NCBI GenBank assembly: GCA_026390435.1
Contig: JAPLFY010000100.1
Span: 35,546 to 99,545, forward strand
Source of the DNA: Pseudomonadota bacterium
Lineage (GTDB): Bacteria; Bdellovibrionota_B; Oligoflexia; Oligoflexales; CAIYRB01
Length of the DNA: 64,000 nt
Direction: 5' to 3'
Shown here: piece by piece, positions 7,597 to 16,161 of the stretch
Layout of the letters: every line of letters begins with the position of its first letter
Position numbering within the stretch: position 1 is the stretch's first letter
Notes under the pieces: generated by a model
What the model was told of the DNA's origin: nothing
What the model saw: the letters and a program-made list of their open reading frames with translations, nothing else
Database searches by the model: none
Position numbers and translations under genes: made by a program

Positions 7597-9687
7597 TTAT
7601 TTGGAGTCGTCCTTAGCGTCTTTTGTAGACGATCCACGGTAGCGCAGACCACTGCCAAGCTGCACAAACGAAGTAGTCTCGTTATAAACAATCACCGTAT
7701 CAGACCCTAACCAGTAACCATCTCGGGTCTGCACCTGAAGACTGTAAGTGCCCGCCGGCACATTAAAAAAGATTGCCTTGGTGAGTGGTGCATCGCTGAA
7801 GTACCAGCCGTCCCCCACATCAGCTCCAGATTGGTCAATCAGGCGCATGGCAATAGTCTCTTTTGACGCTCCCTTAGGCGCACTGTACTCGGCGAGCACA
7901 GCACCTAGTGTTGAGTCGTGACCAACCTGCGCATAGATCGACATATCCTCAATGAAGCCACGCGGTATGAGGGGCACCACTTTCTGCACATCATCTGCGT
8001 TGTAGGTGTAAACTACAGGTTCAAACTCAGCTGCGCGTGCATACACACGCTGCCGTCCATGAGTCAGCGGCACGGGGTCTTGAGTAGCCACTTGACCCGG
8101 TCCCACCTGCATCATCGGCGTGTCCGTTCCGAATGGGATGATGTCCACCATATCAACATGTTTATATGCCTGAGCTGCCGATGGATCGTTACTCAGCTGC
8201 TCCTGCGCCGTCGCCATGCTCGTGAGCTGAACAGATAAGGTGCGGACATTGCCGAGGGTCAACTCGTCTTCAACATGAGTGCCAGCAAACAAAGCCACCG
8301 GCTGGGTCATGAGCGCAACGTCTCCTCTATAGAGGCTGAGACCCGCTGGACCTGGTGTTGTATTGAAGTAACAAAATCGTCCATCTGGTCCAGTCGAGGC
8401 CATAGCTCGATCTAGGAAACCGTACTGATTAAAGTAAAATGGGCCTTCCGCTGGCATATCTAGACGCACCTCCACGCCACTTGCTGGCGCATGGTTGCGG
8501 CCTGATGCTTTCTCCGAGACCGAACCGCAGTATGAACCCAGTCCCGCCTGCTGAACTGTTCCGGCGATACCCGAGAGTCCGTCGAAGATTAGGTTGCGCA
8601 GCAACCGCAATCTGACAACACCATCTTTTTGAGTCGGGAGCTCAGCCAGCGCCGACCGCACTGTATCGTTTGGATCATCCACCCGCACAAGGAAGCGAGA
8701 TTTTTTTGGCATATCTCTGATGGTCAAATGGCCGGTCGCATCGGTCTTACCAACAAACTCCGTGCCCATGACGCGCACATTAGCGCCAACCACAGGATAG
8801 ATCTTTCCGCCTTCAGGATCCGAGCGATCGTCAATCAGCTGCAGGGTCACTGAATGATAACCGACTTCATCTTTTGCACGATAAAACCTCTGTGCCTCAG
8901 CAGTTTGCCGTTCCATGGCCTGGGTCGTCTCGGCCACACTTTCACTCAGAGATGGCGACTTTAAAACAAGGTCGCGGGACAGTGGCTGACTAGAGTCCGG
9001 CTGAAGTTCACTATCCGCTTCTTTCTGGTCCACTTGTTGAGCGCTAGTGGCCGCTTCTAACCCAGAGTAATTAGCATTTGCGGTCGTTGCCGGAACTACA
9101 CCATTTAAACTGATGAGATTATCTGGAACACGAATGTCCCAATTATTTTGCCGAGAATCACCATGCACAGTGACAGGGACGATGTACATACGCCCGTTGC
9201 TAAACGCATAAACCTCAGTCGCGCCGACTTTGAGGGCCGACAATTGGTTGATTTCACGGCTCAAACTCAATGTTTTCTCATCACGCACAAATAAAGCAAG
9301 GTCACCAATGTCGCGGTCCAAGCGAATGGCCGCCGCTTGGCCAACTTTTGTAAATGCTAACCGACTAGGAGAGAATAACAGGCCCGAAGGTGTGATTTTA
9401 ATTTCCAAGACCAAAGAGGCATTCGTGTGATCAATGGTGCCTGAATCGACTGGTAAACCTACATTCTTTGCCTTCACTAATTCTTGAGGCTCTGACACTG
9501 CGGTTGTCACCGAAGAAACTTGGGCTTTACGTAGAAAATCTCGTACAGTTTGTTGGGGCCAGGCGGTCACTTCCCCAAGCCGCGGCCGAGTGCCAGCAAG
9601 TCCCGGCTGAGCGACAAGGACACCCGTCACGACGATCGTGATCGTGGATGCCGACAAATAAACCCGATGTTTGCTACCGATGAACAT
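7597..9687 (-). CDS. large secreted protein with carboxypeptidase-regulatory-like segments, function unknown
   Basis: A 696-aa protein with an N-terminal signal/anchor helix (residues about 10-31, ending GLAG). I do not recognise a specific family. A glutamine/serine/glutamate-rich linker spans about 205-260. After it come segments typical of carboxypeptidase-regulatory/prealbumin-like beta folds: KTDATGHLTIRDMPKKSRF and STGPDGRFCYFNTTPG. The C-terminal part (VPAGTYSLQVQTRDGY) also suggests Ig-like beta-sandwiches. Only one or two cysteines and no enzyme motif are seen. It is transcribed alone, convergent with dapB. A periplasmic or surface structural role is the most that can be inferred. 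Confidence 0.65.
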   Translation of the reverse strand: MFIGSKHRVYLSASTITIVVTGVLVAQPGLAGTRPRLGEVTAWPQQTVRDFLRKAQVSSVTTAVSEPQELVKAKNVGLPVDSGTIDHTNASLVLEIKITPSGLLFSPSRLAFTKVGQAAAIRLDRDIGDLALFVRDEKTLSLSREINQLSALKVGATEVYAFSNGRMYIVPVTVHGDSRQNNWDIRVPDNLISLNGVVPATTANANYSGLEAATSAQQVDQKEADSELQPDSSQPLSRDLVLKSPSLSESVAETTQAMERQTAEAQRFYRAKDEVGYHSVTLQLIDDRSDPEGGKIYPVVGANVRVMGTEFVGKTDATGHLTIRDMPKKSRFLVRVDDPNDTVRSALAELPTQKDGVVRLRLLRNLIFDGLSGIAGTVQQAGLGSYCGSVSEKASGRNHAPASGVEVRLDMPAEGPFYFNQYGFLDRAMASTGPDGRFCYFNTTPGPAGLSLYRGDVALMTQPVALFAGTHVEDELTLGNVRTLSVQLTSMATAQEQLSNDPSAAQAYKHVDMVDIIPFGTDTPMMQVGPGQVATQDPVPLTHGRQRVYARAAEFEPVVYTYNADDVQKVVPLIPRGFIEDMSIYAQVGHDSTLGAVLAEYSAPKGASKETIAMRLIDQSGADVGDGWYFSDAPLTKAIFFNVPAGTYSLQVQTRDGYWLGSDTVIVYNETTSFVQLGSGLRYRGSSTKDAKDDSK

Positions 9688-9830
9688 AGCTAACTATCCA
9701 GTGATTCAATTACGTCCAGATCCCCAACCGTGCCTATCGGACTAACTCCGAAAACATTTAAGCCGAGGTCGTTAGACTTCATTAAGTATGGGGGCGAGGA
9801 GGGCTTGAACCGCGCAAGGTGTAGGAGCCC

Positions 9831-9836
9831 ATTATA
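9831..9836 (-). promoter_or_regulatory. candidate -10 element for the minus-strand secreted-protein gene
   Basis: Read on the minus strand, a perfect TATAAT lies about 145 bp upstream of the start at 9687. No good -35 is visible at the right distance, so this is a weak call. The transcript would have a leader of roughly 135 nt that includes a tRNA-T-arm-like GGTTCAAGCCC. Confidence 0.3.
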
Positions 9837-9923
9837 TTTTAACGCCGAGGCTACCCCACCCACAACTGAGCAAGTTTCGCCCGCTTGGATCAGGCCCGTA
9901 ATGCCTGATCAAAAGACGGAAAT

Positions 9924-10361
9924 TTAGAGACTTGCCAACTTGTCCTTCAGGAGCTGGCTAACCACTTTGCCATCACCACCGCTACCCAAACGAGCTAAAA
10001 CCTCTTTCATAAGCGGACCAAAGGCACGCTCAGAAGTGGCTAGCAAAACTTCATCGATCGCCTTTTTGACCTCATCCGGCCCAACTTTCTTGGGCAAATA
10101 ATCGTCAACAATGGCTATTTCCGTCTGAATCTGGGTCCGCTTTTCACCCTCGGGATAGTCATCTAGAGATTTGGTTAATCTCTTTTGATACGTAGCCACC
10201 ACTTTCAAAACATCCGCTTCCGGCAGGTCCTGATGAACATTCACTGCGGCTTGAGCATATTTGATTTCACTTAAAATCATCCGAAGTACGCTCAACCGAT
10301 CTTTATCTTTTGCCTTCATGGCAGTCTTTAGGTCTTCGGTAATTCGATCTTTAATTGCCAC
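9924..10361 (-). CDS. yqeY: GatB/YqeY domain protein
   Basis: A 145-aa YqeY-family protein, homologous to the C-terminal tRNA-binding domain of amidotransferase subunit GatB. The free-standing family has no firmly established role. Typical features are MAIKDRITEDLKTAMKAKDK at the start, LRMILSEIKYA, and the C-terminal GKVVSQLLKDKL. The GTG start is supported by GGGAGG about 6 nt upstream. It is the last gene of a probable psd/pyruvate-kinase-like/yqeY operon, 40 bp after the second gene. Confidence 0.9.
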   Translation of the reverse strand: MAIKDRITEDLKTAMKAKDKDRLSVLRMILSEIKYAQAAVNVHQDLPEADVLKVVATYQKRLTKSLDDYPEGEKRTQIQTEIAIVDDYLPKKVGPDEVKKAIDEVLLATSERAFGPLMKEVLARLGSGGDGKVVSQLLKDKLASL

Positions 10362-10401
10362 GTGAGCCTCCCGTCATGGTTGATGGAGAAAACTACCTAA
10401 T

Positions 10402-11826
10402 TCAGGACAACGTTTGCACCGTGAATAAATTACTCGCCTCCCGCCCAACCGGGGACAGACTGATGGCAACAAATATTACCTGATCACCAGCCTTGAGCCA
10501 GCTCTCCCGGACCAACTGGTCATTCACGACCGGCAAGACTTCGTCGAGATTTGGAGCAATATCGAGCAGCATGCATTCAAGCCCGCGCACCAATGACAGC
10601 CGCTGCATCACTGCCGGCGAGAATGTCACTGCGATAATGGGCACGGGCGCCCTGAAACTAGCCAGCTTACGAGCCGTATTGCCAGCTTTGGTGATCGTAA
10701 CAATCGCCTTAGCTTTAATCCGTTCAGCCGTCCGCAATGCATGGTACGCGATTGCGTCCATTTCATTAGTGACTTTGGGTGCGCGCTTCACCCAGTTCAG
10801 TTGGACATTGGTAGCGTGGGCCTCGATATCAAGAATAATACGCGACATCACTTCAACAGCTTTGTCCCCATAACGGCCGTTCGCCACCTCTTCTGACAGC
10901 ATGACTGCGTCAGTACCGTCAATTACAGCGTTGGCGACATCGGACACCTCAGCCCGTGTTGGCGTCACGTTACGACGCATAGAAGCCAACATTTCACTAG
11001 CGGTCAAAACCACTTTCGCGCGGTCGTTACAGAGCTGAATGATTTCTTTAGTCATCATCGGTACATTTACCGGGCTGACCGTCAATGCCAACTCCCGACG
11101 AGAAATCAAAACTCCGTCCACATGATGCAATAGCGACTCGAGCGCCTCGTAGACGTCCCCTGAGTCCACCTTGAGAATCACCCATGGAGCGTGGTCTCCG
11201 TGGTCGGCGCGTAAGCGCTCCCCAAACTCCTTCAGAGTGTCTTTTGTCCAGTGGCCCGGCACAATGATGTAGTCAATACCATCGGCAATTAGAGGTTTTA
11301 GTTCTTCGTGAGTCACCTTTAAACGTTCCTGAAACCGGTACGTCGCGGGAACCATGACATCCATTTCAGGATAGATAGTGCCGCCCTGGGTCACTTCCAG
11401 CTCGGCTCTGTCGCTCGCCACACTAAGAGTGCGCAGAGCCACATTGCCAGCCCCAATAAACACCTTCGCGTCGGCCACAAAGAGCCGCTCCCAATTGGCG
11501 GCCTTAATTGTCAGTCCACCCGGAATATTTGTCGTCGATACGATTAGACGATCACCAAAGCTAACCTCGCGTGGCTGAGTGAGCCCTGCAACAATCGCCT
11601 GTGTCCAGCTGGCAATATCTAACATCACTGGCGGGCGATGTGTCTTACCTCGATTGGATTCCACGACTTTGATAAATTCTCTTATCGCCGGGACTGCCTT
11701 CGGTTCGTAGACTAGCCGCAGTACATCCACATCTTGCCGGCAGACCTGCTCAGCCTCCACCGCCGTCAGTGCTTTGCCCTCGAACGATTTGACGACTTTT
11801 GTACGGCGATTATCCCGCTTAATCAT
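10402..11826 (-). CDS. pyruvate kinase-like protein with altered active site
   Basis: The 474-aa protein aligns with pyruvate kinase over its full length. The strongest block is PTRAEVSDVANAVIDGTDAVMLS, and a C-terminal allosteric-type domain is present. Key catalytic positions differ. KIE is KVD (about 217), so the metal-ligand glutamate is aspartate. ARGDLG is SRRELA (about 240), with aspartate changed to glutamate and glycine to arginine. RLNFSHG is RLVYEPK, losing the potassium ligands, and LLDTKGPEIRT is MLDIASWTQA. Classical activity is therefore doubtful. A GAGG site precedes ATG. It lies 7 bp after psd, an unusual neighbour. It may be a regulatory paralogue of a true pyruvate kinase elsewhere. 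Confidence 0.85.
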   Translation of the reverse strand: MIKRDNRRTKVVKSFEGKALTAVEAEQVCRQDVDVLRLVYEPKAVPAIREFIKVVESNRGKTHRPPVMLDIASWTQAIVAGLTQPREVSFGDRLIVSTTNIPGGLTIKAANWERLFVADAKVFIGAGNVALRTLSVASDRAELEVTQGGTIYPEMDVMVPATYRFQERLKVTHEELKPLIADGIDYIIVPGHWTKDTLKEFGERLRADHGDHAPWVILKVDSGDVYEALESLLHHVDGVLISRRELALTVSPVNVPMMTKEIIQLCNDRAKVVLTASEMLASMRRNVTPTRAEVSDVANAVIDGTDAVMLSEEVANGRYGDKAVEVMSRIILDIEAHATNVQLNWVKRAPKVTNEMDAIAYHALRTAERIKAKAIVTITKAGNTARKLASFRAPVPIIAVTFSPAVMQRLSLVRGLECMLLDIAPNLDEVLPVVNDQLVRESWLKAGDQVIFVAISLSPVGREASNLFTVQTLS

Positions 11827-11833
11827 AAATGCC

Positions 11834-12664
11834 TCATCCGCAAAAGGTCTGACCCACCCGTACGGGCCGACTGTCCTGCGCCTCTATAAGTTTCAATCCG
11901 TTAATTGCAGCTTTATCAAAGATAACAACGACAGTTGAGCCAAGCATGAAAGTACCTATTTCATCCCCAATCAAAACCGGGCTTGGCGGATCTAATATCA
12001 ACTCAGAAACGACAGGACGCCATTGTCTTTGGGCACTGTTAGTCACAAGCCCTGGCGCCAACGGGGTCACCATCCTGCCAACATTAAACGCACCGACCAT
12101 CACGACGAAAGCCGTACCCCCATGTTCTGGCGAGAACTCAAAAACCAATCGCTCGTTGCGCGCAAATAGCCGCGGGATTCGCCTTACGAACGAACTATTC
12201 ACCGGCCACAGCTCGCCTGGACGATGCGTGATGCGGCGGACTACGCCTTTAAATGGAGCATGGACACGATGGTAGTTATGGGGCGCTAGATATATCGTCT
12301 GATACCAAGCAAACTCTGGCCTCTCCCCTTGGTAGTTCGGACCAAACACCAACTCGCTAAGATCGTAGTCGAGGCCCTTGACCTGAATCGCCCGACCTGA
12401 CACCGCCGGCGCTGACATGGCAAGATAGCCGTCAGCGGGCGAACACACCGGACCCTCAAAGCCGCGCACACCGGGTTTTAGACTACGGGTGAAAAGGTCT
12501 TCAATTGTGGCGTAACTCGCAAGCGGAGACGCCGCCTCGCTCATGTTTATGCCGAAAGCTTTGGCAAATATCCGGTTAGCCAATATGGCCAACGGCTTCG
12601 GCAGACGAGCGCGAGCTAAAAGTCCGGTCGTAAAACTCATTATATTTTGTGCTACTAGAGCCAT
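11834..12664 (-). CDS. psd: phosphatidylserine decarboxylase proenzyme
   Basis: Psd makes phosphatidylethanolamine from phosphatidylserine at the inner membrane. The 276-aa protein has SPADGYL, the PHNYHRVHAP catalytic histidine motif, LFARNER, and the LGST self-cleavage site at residues 241-244. Cleavage between G242 and S243 would create the pyruvoyl group and a 34-residue alpha chain. ATG 12664 gives the N-terminal length usual for the family. An in-frame TTG at 12742 would add 26 residues, and neither start has a clear ribosome site. It heads the minus-strand operon with the pyruvate-kinase-like gene. Confidence 0.93.
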   Translation of the reverse strand: MALVAQNIMSFTTGLLARARLPKPLAILANRIFAKAFGINMSEAASPLASYATIEDLFTRSLKPGVRGFEGPVCSPADGYLAMSAPAVSGRAIQVKGLDYDLSELVFGPNYQGERPEFAWYQTIYLAPHNYHRVHAPFKGVVRRITHRPGELWPVNSSFVRRIPRLFARNERLVFEFSPEHGGTAFVVMVGAFNVGRMVTPLAPGLVTNSAQRQWRPVVSELILDPPSPVLIGDEIGTFMLGSTVVVIFDKAAINGLKLIEAQDSRPVRVGQTFCG

Positions 12665-12850
12665 CGCTTTGTCGACACCACAAAACTGGGAGTTATTGGA
12701 TTCATTACACAACAAGACAGTACTTTTACCATCAGGATGCAACGATTGTCTCGTGATGAAACGATGATGCGACTTGTCGGGTAAGTTTTATCAACTTTTA
12801 CTCGGGCGGCCCTCCGCCAGGATTTAACTCCGAGCAATTTTTATAATTTT
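12665..12850. other. divergent upstream region, nothing further recognised
   Basis: No credible gene is seen between psd and the small gene at 13005. The right part (from about 12835) becomes very AT-rich and probably holds promoters in both directions. Confidence 0.5.
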
Positions 12851-12879
12851 TTGCAAATATTTCAGTATGTTAATAATAT
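12851..12879 (+). promoter_or_regulatory. candidate sigma-70-like promoter
   Basis: TTGCAA (12851-12856), a 17-bp spacer and TAATAT (12874-12879) match sigma-70 consensus at 4 of 6 bases each, in an AT-rich stretch. Transcription would start near 12886 and give a leader of about 120 nt for the small gene at 13005. Confidence 0.4.
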
Positions 12880-12895
12880 TATAAATGATTTATAT

Positions 12896-12998
12896 GGCAG
12901 GTCTTGGCGGAATTTGACGACTGATGTAAAGTCGGTACGTCGGAGCCCTGCGTAACCTGGCAATCGCTTCAATGGACTGCAAACCTCTCGGAGGAGAG
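12896..12998 (+). promoter_or_regulatory. structured 5' leader of the small gene
   Basis: GGCAGGT (12896-12902) can pair with ACCTGGC (12955-12961), enclosing a hairpin CGACT/AGTCG (12918-12922 with 12930-12934). Downstream, CTCTC (12985-12989) can pair with GAGAG (12994-12998), placing part of the ribosome site GGAGGAG in the loop. This resembles a cis-regulatory RNA in outline but matches no riboswitch class I know. Confidence 0.35.
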
Positions 12999-13004
12999 AA
13001 GCAA

Positions 13005-13202
13005 ATGAAATCGTCGACTCAAGAAACAACATCCGCGAGCGCTAAACATCTAGTTACCGATAAGGCAGTCAAGCTGCTTGCTAGTTCCATCTACCGGCAT
13101 CTCCAGGATGAAGGTTGTGAAGCGCGAGATATCATCTCTGTGTCCTCCCAGCTGATCGGACTCGTGACGACAGAGCTGCAGAGAGACGAGCAGCTGCCTT
13201 AA
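13005..13202 (+). CDS. small helical protein, function unknown
   Basis: A 65-aa acidic, mostly helical protein; I do not recognise the family. Residues 1-14 are polar (Ser/Thr-rich) and the rest reads as two or three amphipathic helices (AVKLLASSIYRHLQDEG and SSQLIGLVTTELQRD), with one cysteine. ATG 13005 is chosen because GGAGGAG (12990-12996) sits 8 nt upstream; an earlier ATG at 12972 has no ribosome site. It precedes a TetR gene that has its own promoter. The long structured leader suggests post-transcriptional control. Confidence 0.65.
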   Translation: MKSSTQETTSASAKHLVTDKAVKLLASSIYRHLQDEGCEARDIISVSSQLIGLVTTELQRDEQLP

Positions 13203-13210
13203 TTATTGGC

Positions 13211-13225
13211 AGGAATTTTCTTCCT
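13211..13225. promoter_or_regulatory. possible TetR autoregulatory operator
   Basis: AGGAA-TTTTC-TTCCT is an inverted repeat covering the expected -35 area of the TetR-gene promoter, as expected for an autorepression site. The arms are short, so chance cannot be excluded. Confidence 0.3.
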
Positions 13226-13236
13226 AGTGCGATGTT

Positions 13237-13245
13237 TGCTATAAT
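13237..13245 (+). promoter_or_regulatory. extended -10 promoter 6 nt before ATG (leaderless mRNA)
   Basis: TGC-TATAAT (13237-13245) is a perfect extended -10. It ends 6 nt before the TetR-family ATG at 13252, so transcription would begin at or next to the start codon. No Shine-Dalgarno sequence is present, which fits a leaderless transcript. Confidence 0.6.
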
Positions 13246-13251
13246 GAAAGC

Positions 13252-13902
13252 ATGAAAGCAAAATTATCGCGCGGAGCGAGCACGCGGCAGAGAATTATCG
13301 AAACCGCTGCTAAGCTCGTCAATAAACAAGGGGTGAACGGCACCAGTGTCGACGATGTATTACATGCATCAGGCACTGGAAAAAGCCAGTTCTATCATTA
13401 CTTCACTAGCAAGGAAGCATTAGTGAAGGAGCTAATCGGGTATCACGTAGCTGCCTTGCCTGCTGCACAAGATGCCCTTTTAGGTAACTTAACTACCCTT
13501 GGCGGTATTGATGCATGGCTTGATCAAATTGTCGCGGACTATCACAGCGGGGCATACGCTGATGGCTGTCCGATAGGCAACCTGGCCAACGAACTCGCTG
13601 CGCAAAGTGAAGAGCTGCGCCTAAATCTCCAAGCGACCTTTGCCAATTGGGAGGCCTGCCTGGCTCGCGGGTTGCTCTCGCTGCAAACCTCAGGGCATCT
13701 TCGCCGAGATCTCGATCCAACTGAACTCGCAACATTTTGCGTCGCAGCAATCGAAGGCGCGCTCCTACTGGCGAAAACTGAGAAAGCAATTGGGCCACTG
13801 ACAGCTACCGTGAGCCAGATTCGCAATTTATTAAAGATGTCCTCGATTGGGGCAAGTAAACCGAGGCAAAAAGTTCGCGGCAATTTCACATTCTGCCCTT
13901 AG
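13252..13902 (+). CDS. TetR/AcrR-family transcriptional regulator
   Basis: A 216-aa repressor-type protein. The N-terminal helix-turn-helix (about residues 12-58) shows the family pattern TRQRIIETAAKLVNKQG ... TSVDDVLHASGTGKSQFYHYFTSKEAL. The remainder is the helical ligand/dimer domain; GCPIGNLANELAAQ (about 104) is typical of the TetR subgroup near AcuR/YcdC-like regulators. Its ligand and targets are unknown. It has its own extended -10 promoter immediately upstream and probably controls itself. Neighbours give no clear target; the flanking small gene is one candidate. Confidence 0.88.
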   Translation: MKAKLSRGASTRQRIIETAAKLVNKQGVNGTSVDDVLHASGTGKSQFYHYFTSKEALVKELIGYHVAALPAAQDALLGNLTTLGGIDAWLDQIVADYHSGAYADGCPIGNLANELAAQSEELRLNLQATFANWEACLARGLLSLQTSGHLRRDLDPTELATFCVAAIEGALLLAKTEKAIGPLTATVSQIRNLLKMSSIGASKPRQKVRGNFTFCP

Positions 13903-13930
13903 TTGGCGCCGGCAAAATATCGCAACCACT

Positions 13931-14010
13931 TATAATTATTATATATAAGAGGTTTTTCTACCTCATACTCCGAAGATCATGCTAGGTTCCCGCGAAGTTT
14001 GCGGCCCTAG
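13931..14010 (+). promoter_or_regulatory. upstream region of trmFO: -10 candidate and two hairpins
   Basis: TATAAT at 13931-13936 is followed by GAGG/CCTC (13949-13952 with 13961-13964) and by a larger stem, CTAGG...CGC with GCG...CCTAG (13982-14010). The first hairpin could end the TetR transcript; the second would lie in the trmFO leader. A matching -35 is not evident. Confidence 0.3.
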
Positions 14011-14034
14011 TTAGCGTCTGAAAGAGCAAATTCC

Positions 14035-15381
14035 ATGGAAATACATATCGTTGGTGGTGGCTTGGCCGGTGCTGAGGCCGCTTGGCAGATTCTTCAAGCC
14101 GGGTTCACGGTCATTTTACATGAGATGCGGCCCCTAAGCACAACACCCGCGCACAAGACTGGTGACCTAGCCGAGTTGGTATGCTCAAACTCGCTGAAGT
14201 CCTTGTCTCCTGACTCCGCCCCTGGACGCCTCAAAGAGGAGATGTTGGCTCTCGACTCGCTGATCATCACAGCCGGCAAAGCGGCCCAGGTGCCCGCTGG
14301 GCAAGCACTTGCGGTTGATCGCGCAATATTCTCCAACTACATCGAGACTAAGTTAGCTTCGCACCCAAGCTTCCGTCGGGTCGCCGAGGAAGTGTCACAG
14401 CTGCCGTCGCCAGACGAAATGTTGGCCCGAGACGAATGGTGGGTCGTGGCGACGGGGCCGCTAACAAGTGCCGCTCTAGCGTCACAGCTTGAGGAACTGT
14501 CTCCCGGACATCGCCGCCTTTACTTCTACGATGCGATCGCACCCGTAATCGCAGCTGACTCTATTGATTTAGAACAAACCTTTCGAGCTAGCCGCTACGA
14601 CCGCGATACAGACGGAGCCGGCAGCGACGGTGACTACTTAAATCTGCCACTCGACAAAGCGCAATACGAAGCCTTCGTAGCAGCCGTCGCTACCGCTGAG
14701 TACATGCCACTGCATAAATTCGAAGAAACACGCTATTTCGAAGCCTGTCTGCCGATTGAAGTCATGGTGGAACGAGGCCCCAACACTCTGCGTTTCGGCC
14801 CCATGAAGCCCATGGGCCTAACCAACCCTAAGACCGGTCACCGCCCCTGGGCGAACCTCCAACTGCGCATGGAGAACGTCGAAGGCACCATGTACAGCAT
14901 GGTTGGGTTCCAAACGAAAATGAAATGGCCGGAGCAAAAGCGGGTATTCTCCATGATCCCGGCTTTACGCGACGCGGAGTTTCTACGTTTTGGCTCTGTG
15001 CACCGAAACACCTATCTTAATAGCCCGGAAGTGCTGAATCAGGACTTTTCCTGCAAGTTGTCCCCGCGCTTGTTCATTGCCGGTCAGATCACCGGGGTGG
15101 AAGGTTACACGGAATCTGCTGCTATCGGTCTGTTAGCAGGACGGGCATTAGTCGCCAAAGCGCGCAGCGAGAGCTTCGCAATGCCTCCGCGCGACACCGT
15201 CATCGGTGCCCTCGCTCATTATGTGACTCACGGTGGACTGGGCGAATTCCAGCCAATGAACGCAAACCTCGGCCTTCTGCCGCCACTGGAAAGACAAAGG
15301 GGCGAGAGCAAGGTCAGCAAAAAGGCGCGGCAATGCAGCGCCGCTCGCGAACGTTTTGAGGAGTATCTGAGCCACCCTTAA
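14035..15381 (+). CDS. trmFO: folate/FAD-dependent tRNA (uracil-54 C5) methyltransferase
   Basis: TrmFO makes ribothymidine at position 54 of the tRNA T-loop, using methylene-tetrahydrofolate and FADH2. The 448-aa protein starts with the FAD-binding VGGGLAGAEAAW (about 5-16) and has the diagnostic LVCSNSLKS, AGQALAVDR and GQITGVEGYTESAAIGL blocks. It is cytoplasmic. A weak AAAGAG site precedes ATG 14035. It ends 3 bp into the convergent tpiA stop region. Use of TrmFO instead of TrmA is common outside the gamma- and betaproteobacteria. Confidence 0.96.
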   Translation: MEIHIVGGGLAGAEAAWQILQAGFTVILHEMRPLSTTPAHKTGDLAELVCSNSLKSLSPDSAPGRLKEEMLALDSLIITAGKAAQVPAGQALAVDRAIFSNYIETKLASHPSFRRVAEEVSQLPSPDEMLARDEWWVVATGPLTSAALASQLEELSPGHRRLYFYDAIAPVIAADSIDLEQTFRASRYDRDTDGAGSDGDYLNLPLDKAQYEAFVAAVATAEYMPLHKFEETRYFEACLPIEVMVERGPNTLRFGPMKPMGLTNPKTGHRPWANLQLRMENVEGTMYSMVGFQTKMKWPEQKRVFSMIPALRDAEFLRFGSVHRNTYLNSPEVLNQDFSCKLSPRLFIAGQITGVEGYTESAAIGLLAGRALVAKARSESFAMPPRDTVIGALAHYVTHGGLGEFQPMNANLGLLPPLERQRGESKVSKKARQCSAARERFEEYLSHP

Positions 15382-16148
15382 AGGGCAGCTCGTACCATCT
15401 TCGCAAAGTCCTCTGGCTTCAGTGATGCGCCACCCACCAGTGCGCCATCGATATCTTTTTGAGATAGCAACTCGCCAATATTATTTGGCGTGGCACTGCC
15501 GCCATAAAGAATGCGAATCCCCGAGCCAATACTGTGACCAAATAAGGCCAAGAGCAATCCGCGGATCTCGGCATGTACCTCTTGCGCCTGGGCCGCTGAA
15601 GCCGACCTGCCAGTGCCGATAGCCCAGACAGGCTCGTAAGCCAGAATCAAATCTTTTGGATCTTGAATGTCTGCCAAGGCTACTTTTACTTGGCGCGCTA
15701 CTACGTCTTGGGTAAGTCCCGCTTCCCGCTGCTCAAGTGTCTCGCCAACACAGACAATCGGCAGCACTTCATGGACAAGCGAAGCCTTAGTCTTCTTGGC
15801 GACCGTTACATCTGTCTCGGCAAAATACTGCCGACGTTCACTGTGACCAATCAGTGTCGCGCTGACGCCAACCTCTTTAATCATAGGTACTGACACTTCG
15901 CCAGTGAAGGCTCCAGCTGTTTCCCAATGAATATTTTGCGCCGCAATCCGGACACCACTAGGTTCCGCAAGCGGCACTGCATGCGCTAGCAACGTCGGCG
16001 GCACGGCGAACAACACGTCGACACGGTCGCTCAACGACTCATCTTGGTGCCAACCAACTGACTCAAAAAAAGTCTCGAAAAACCCAGCCAGGTCACGGTT
16101 GAGTTTATTCATCTTCCAGTTTCCGGCCAACATCTTGATACGCTTCAT
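15378..16148 (-). CDS. tpiA: triose-phosphate isomerase
   Basis: TpiA interconverts dihydroxyacetone phosphate and glyceraldehyde-3-phosphate. At 257 aa it has normal length, with NWKMNK near the start (substrate lysine), GHSERR (catalytic histidine, about 98) and [11 protein letters not shown] (catalytic glutamate, about 170). ATG 16148 is the correct start; a longer frame reaching into pgk adds about 50 unrelated residues. It lies 13 bp after pgk and is surely cotranscribed. Its 3' end overlaps the convergent trmFO stop. Confidence 0.96.
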   Translation of the reverse strand: MKRIKMLAGNWKMNKLNRDLAGFFETFFESVGWHQDESLSDRVDVLFAVPPTLLAHAVPLAEPSGVRIAAQNIHWETAGAFTGEVSVPMIKEVGVSATLIGHSERRQYFAETDVTVAKKTKASLVHEVLPIVCVGETLEQREAGLTQDVVARQVKVALADIQDPKDLILAYEPVWAIGTGRSASAAQAQEVHAEIRGLLLALFGHSIGSGIRILYGGSATPNNIGELLSQKDIDGALVGGASLKPEDFAKMVRAAL

Positions 16149-16161
16149 CGTCTTTTCGGCC

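Noticed and set aside
9785..9860. tRNA-like sequence on the minus strand (GGTTCAAGCCC followed by a C-rich 3' end)
   Set aside because: Only a T-arm-like piece is present; the T-stem has mismatches, and no matching acceptor 5' strand, D-arm or anticodon arm can be drawn. A TATAAT lies where the tRNA body should be.
12896..13004. Leader at 12.9 kb as a c-di-GMP (GEMM) or fluoride riboswitch
   Set aside because: The conserved core sequences of both classes are absent.
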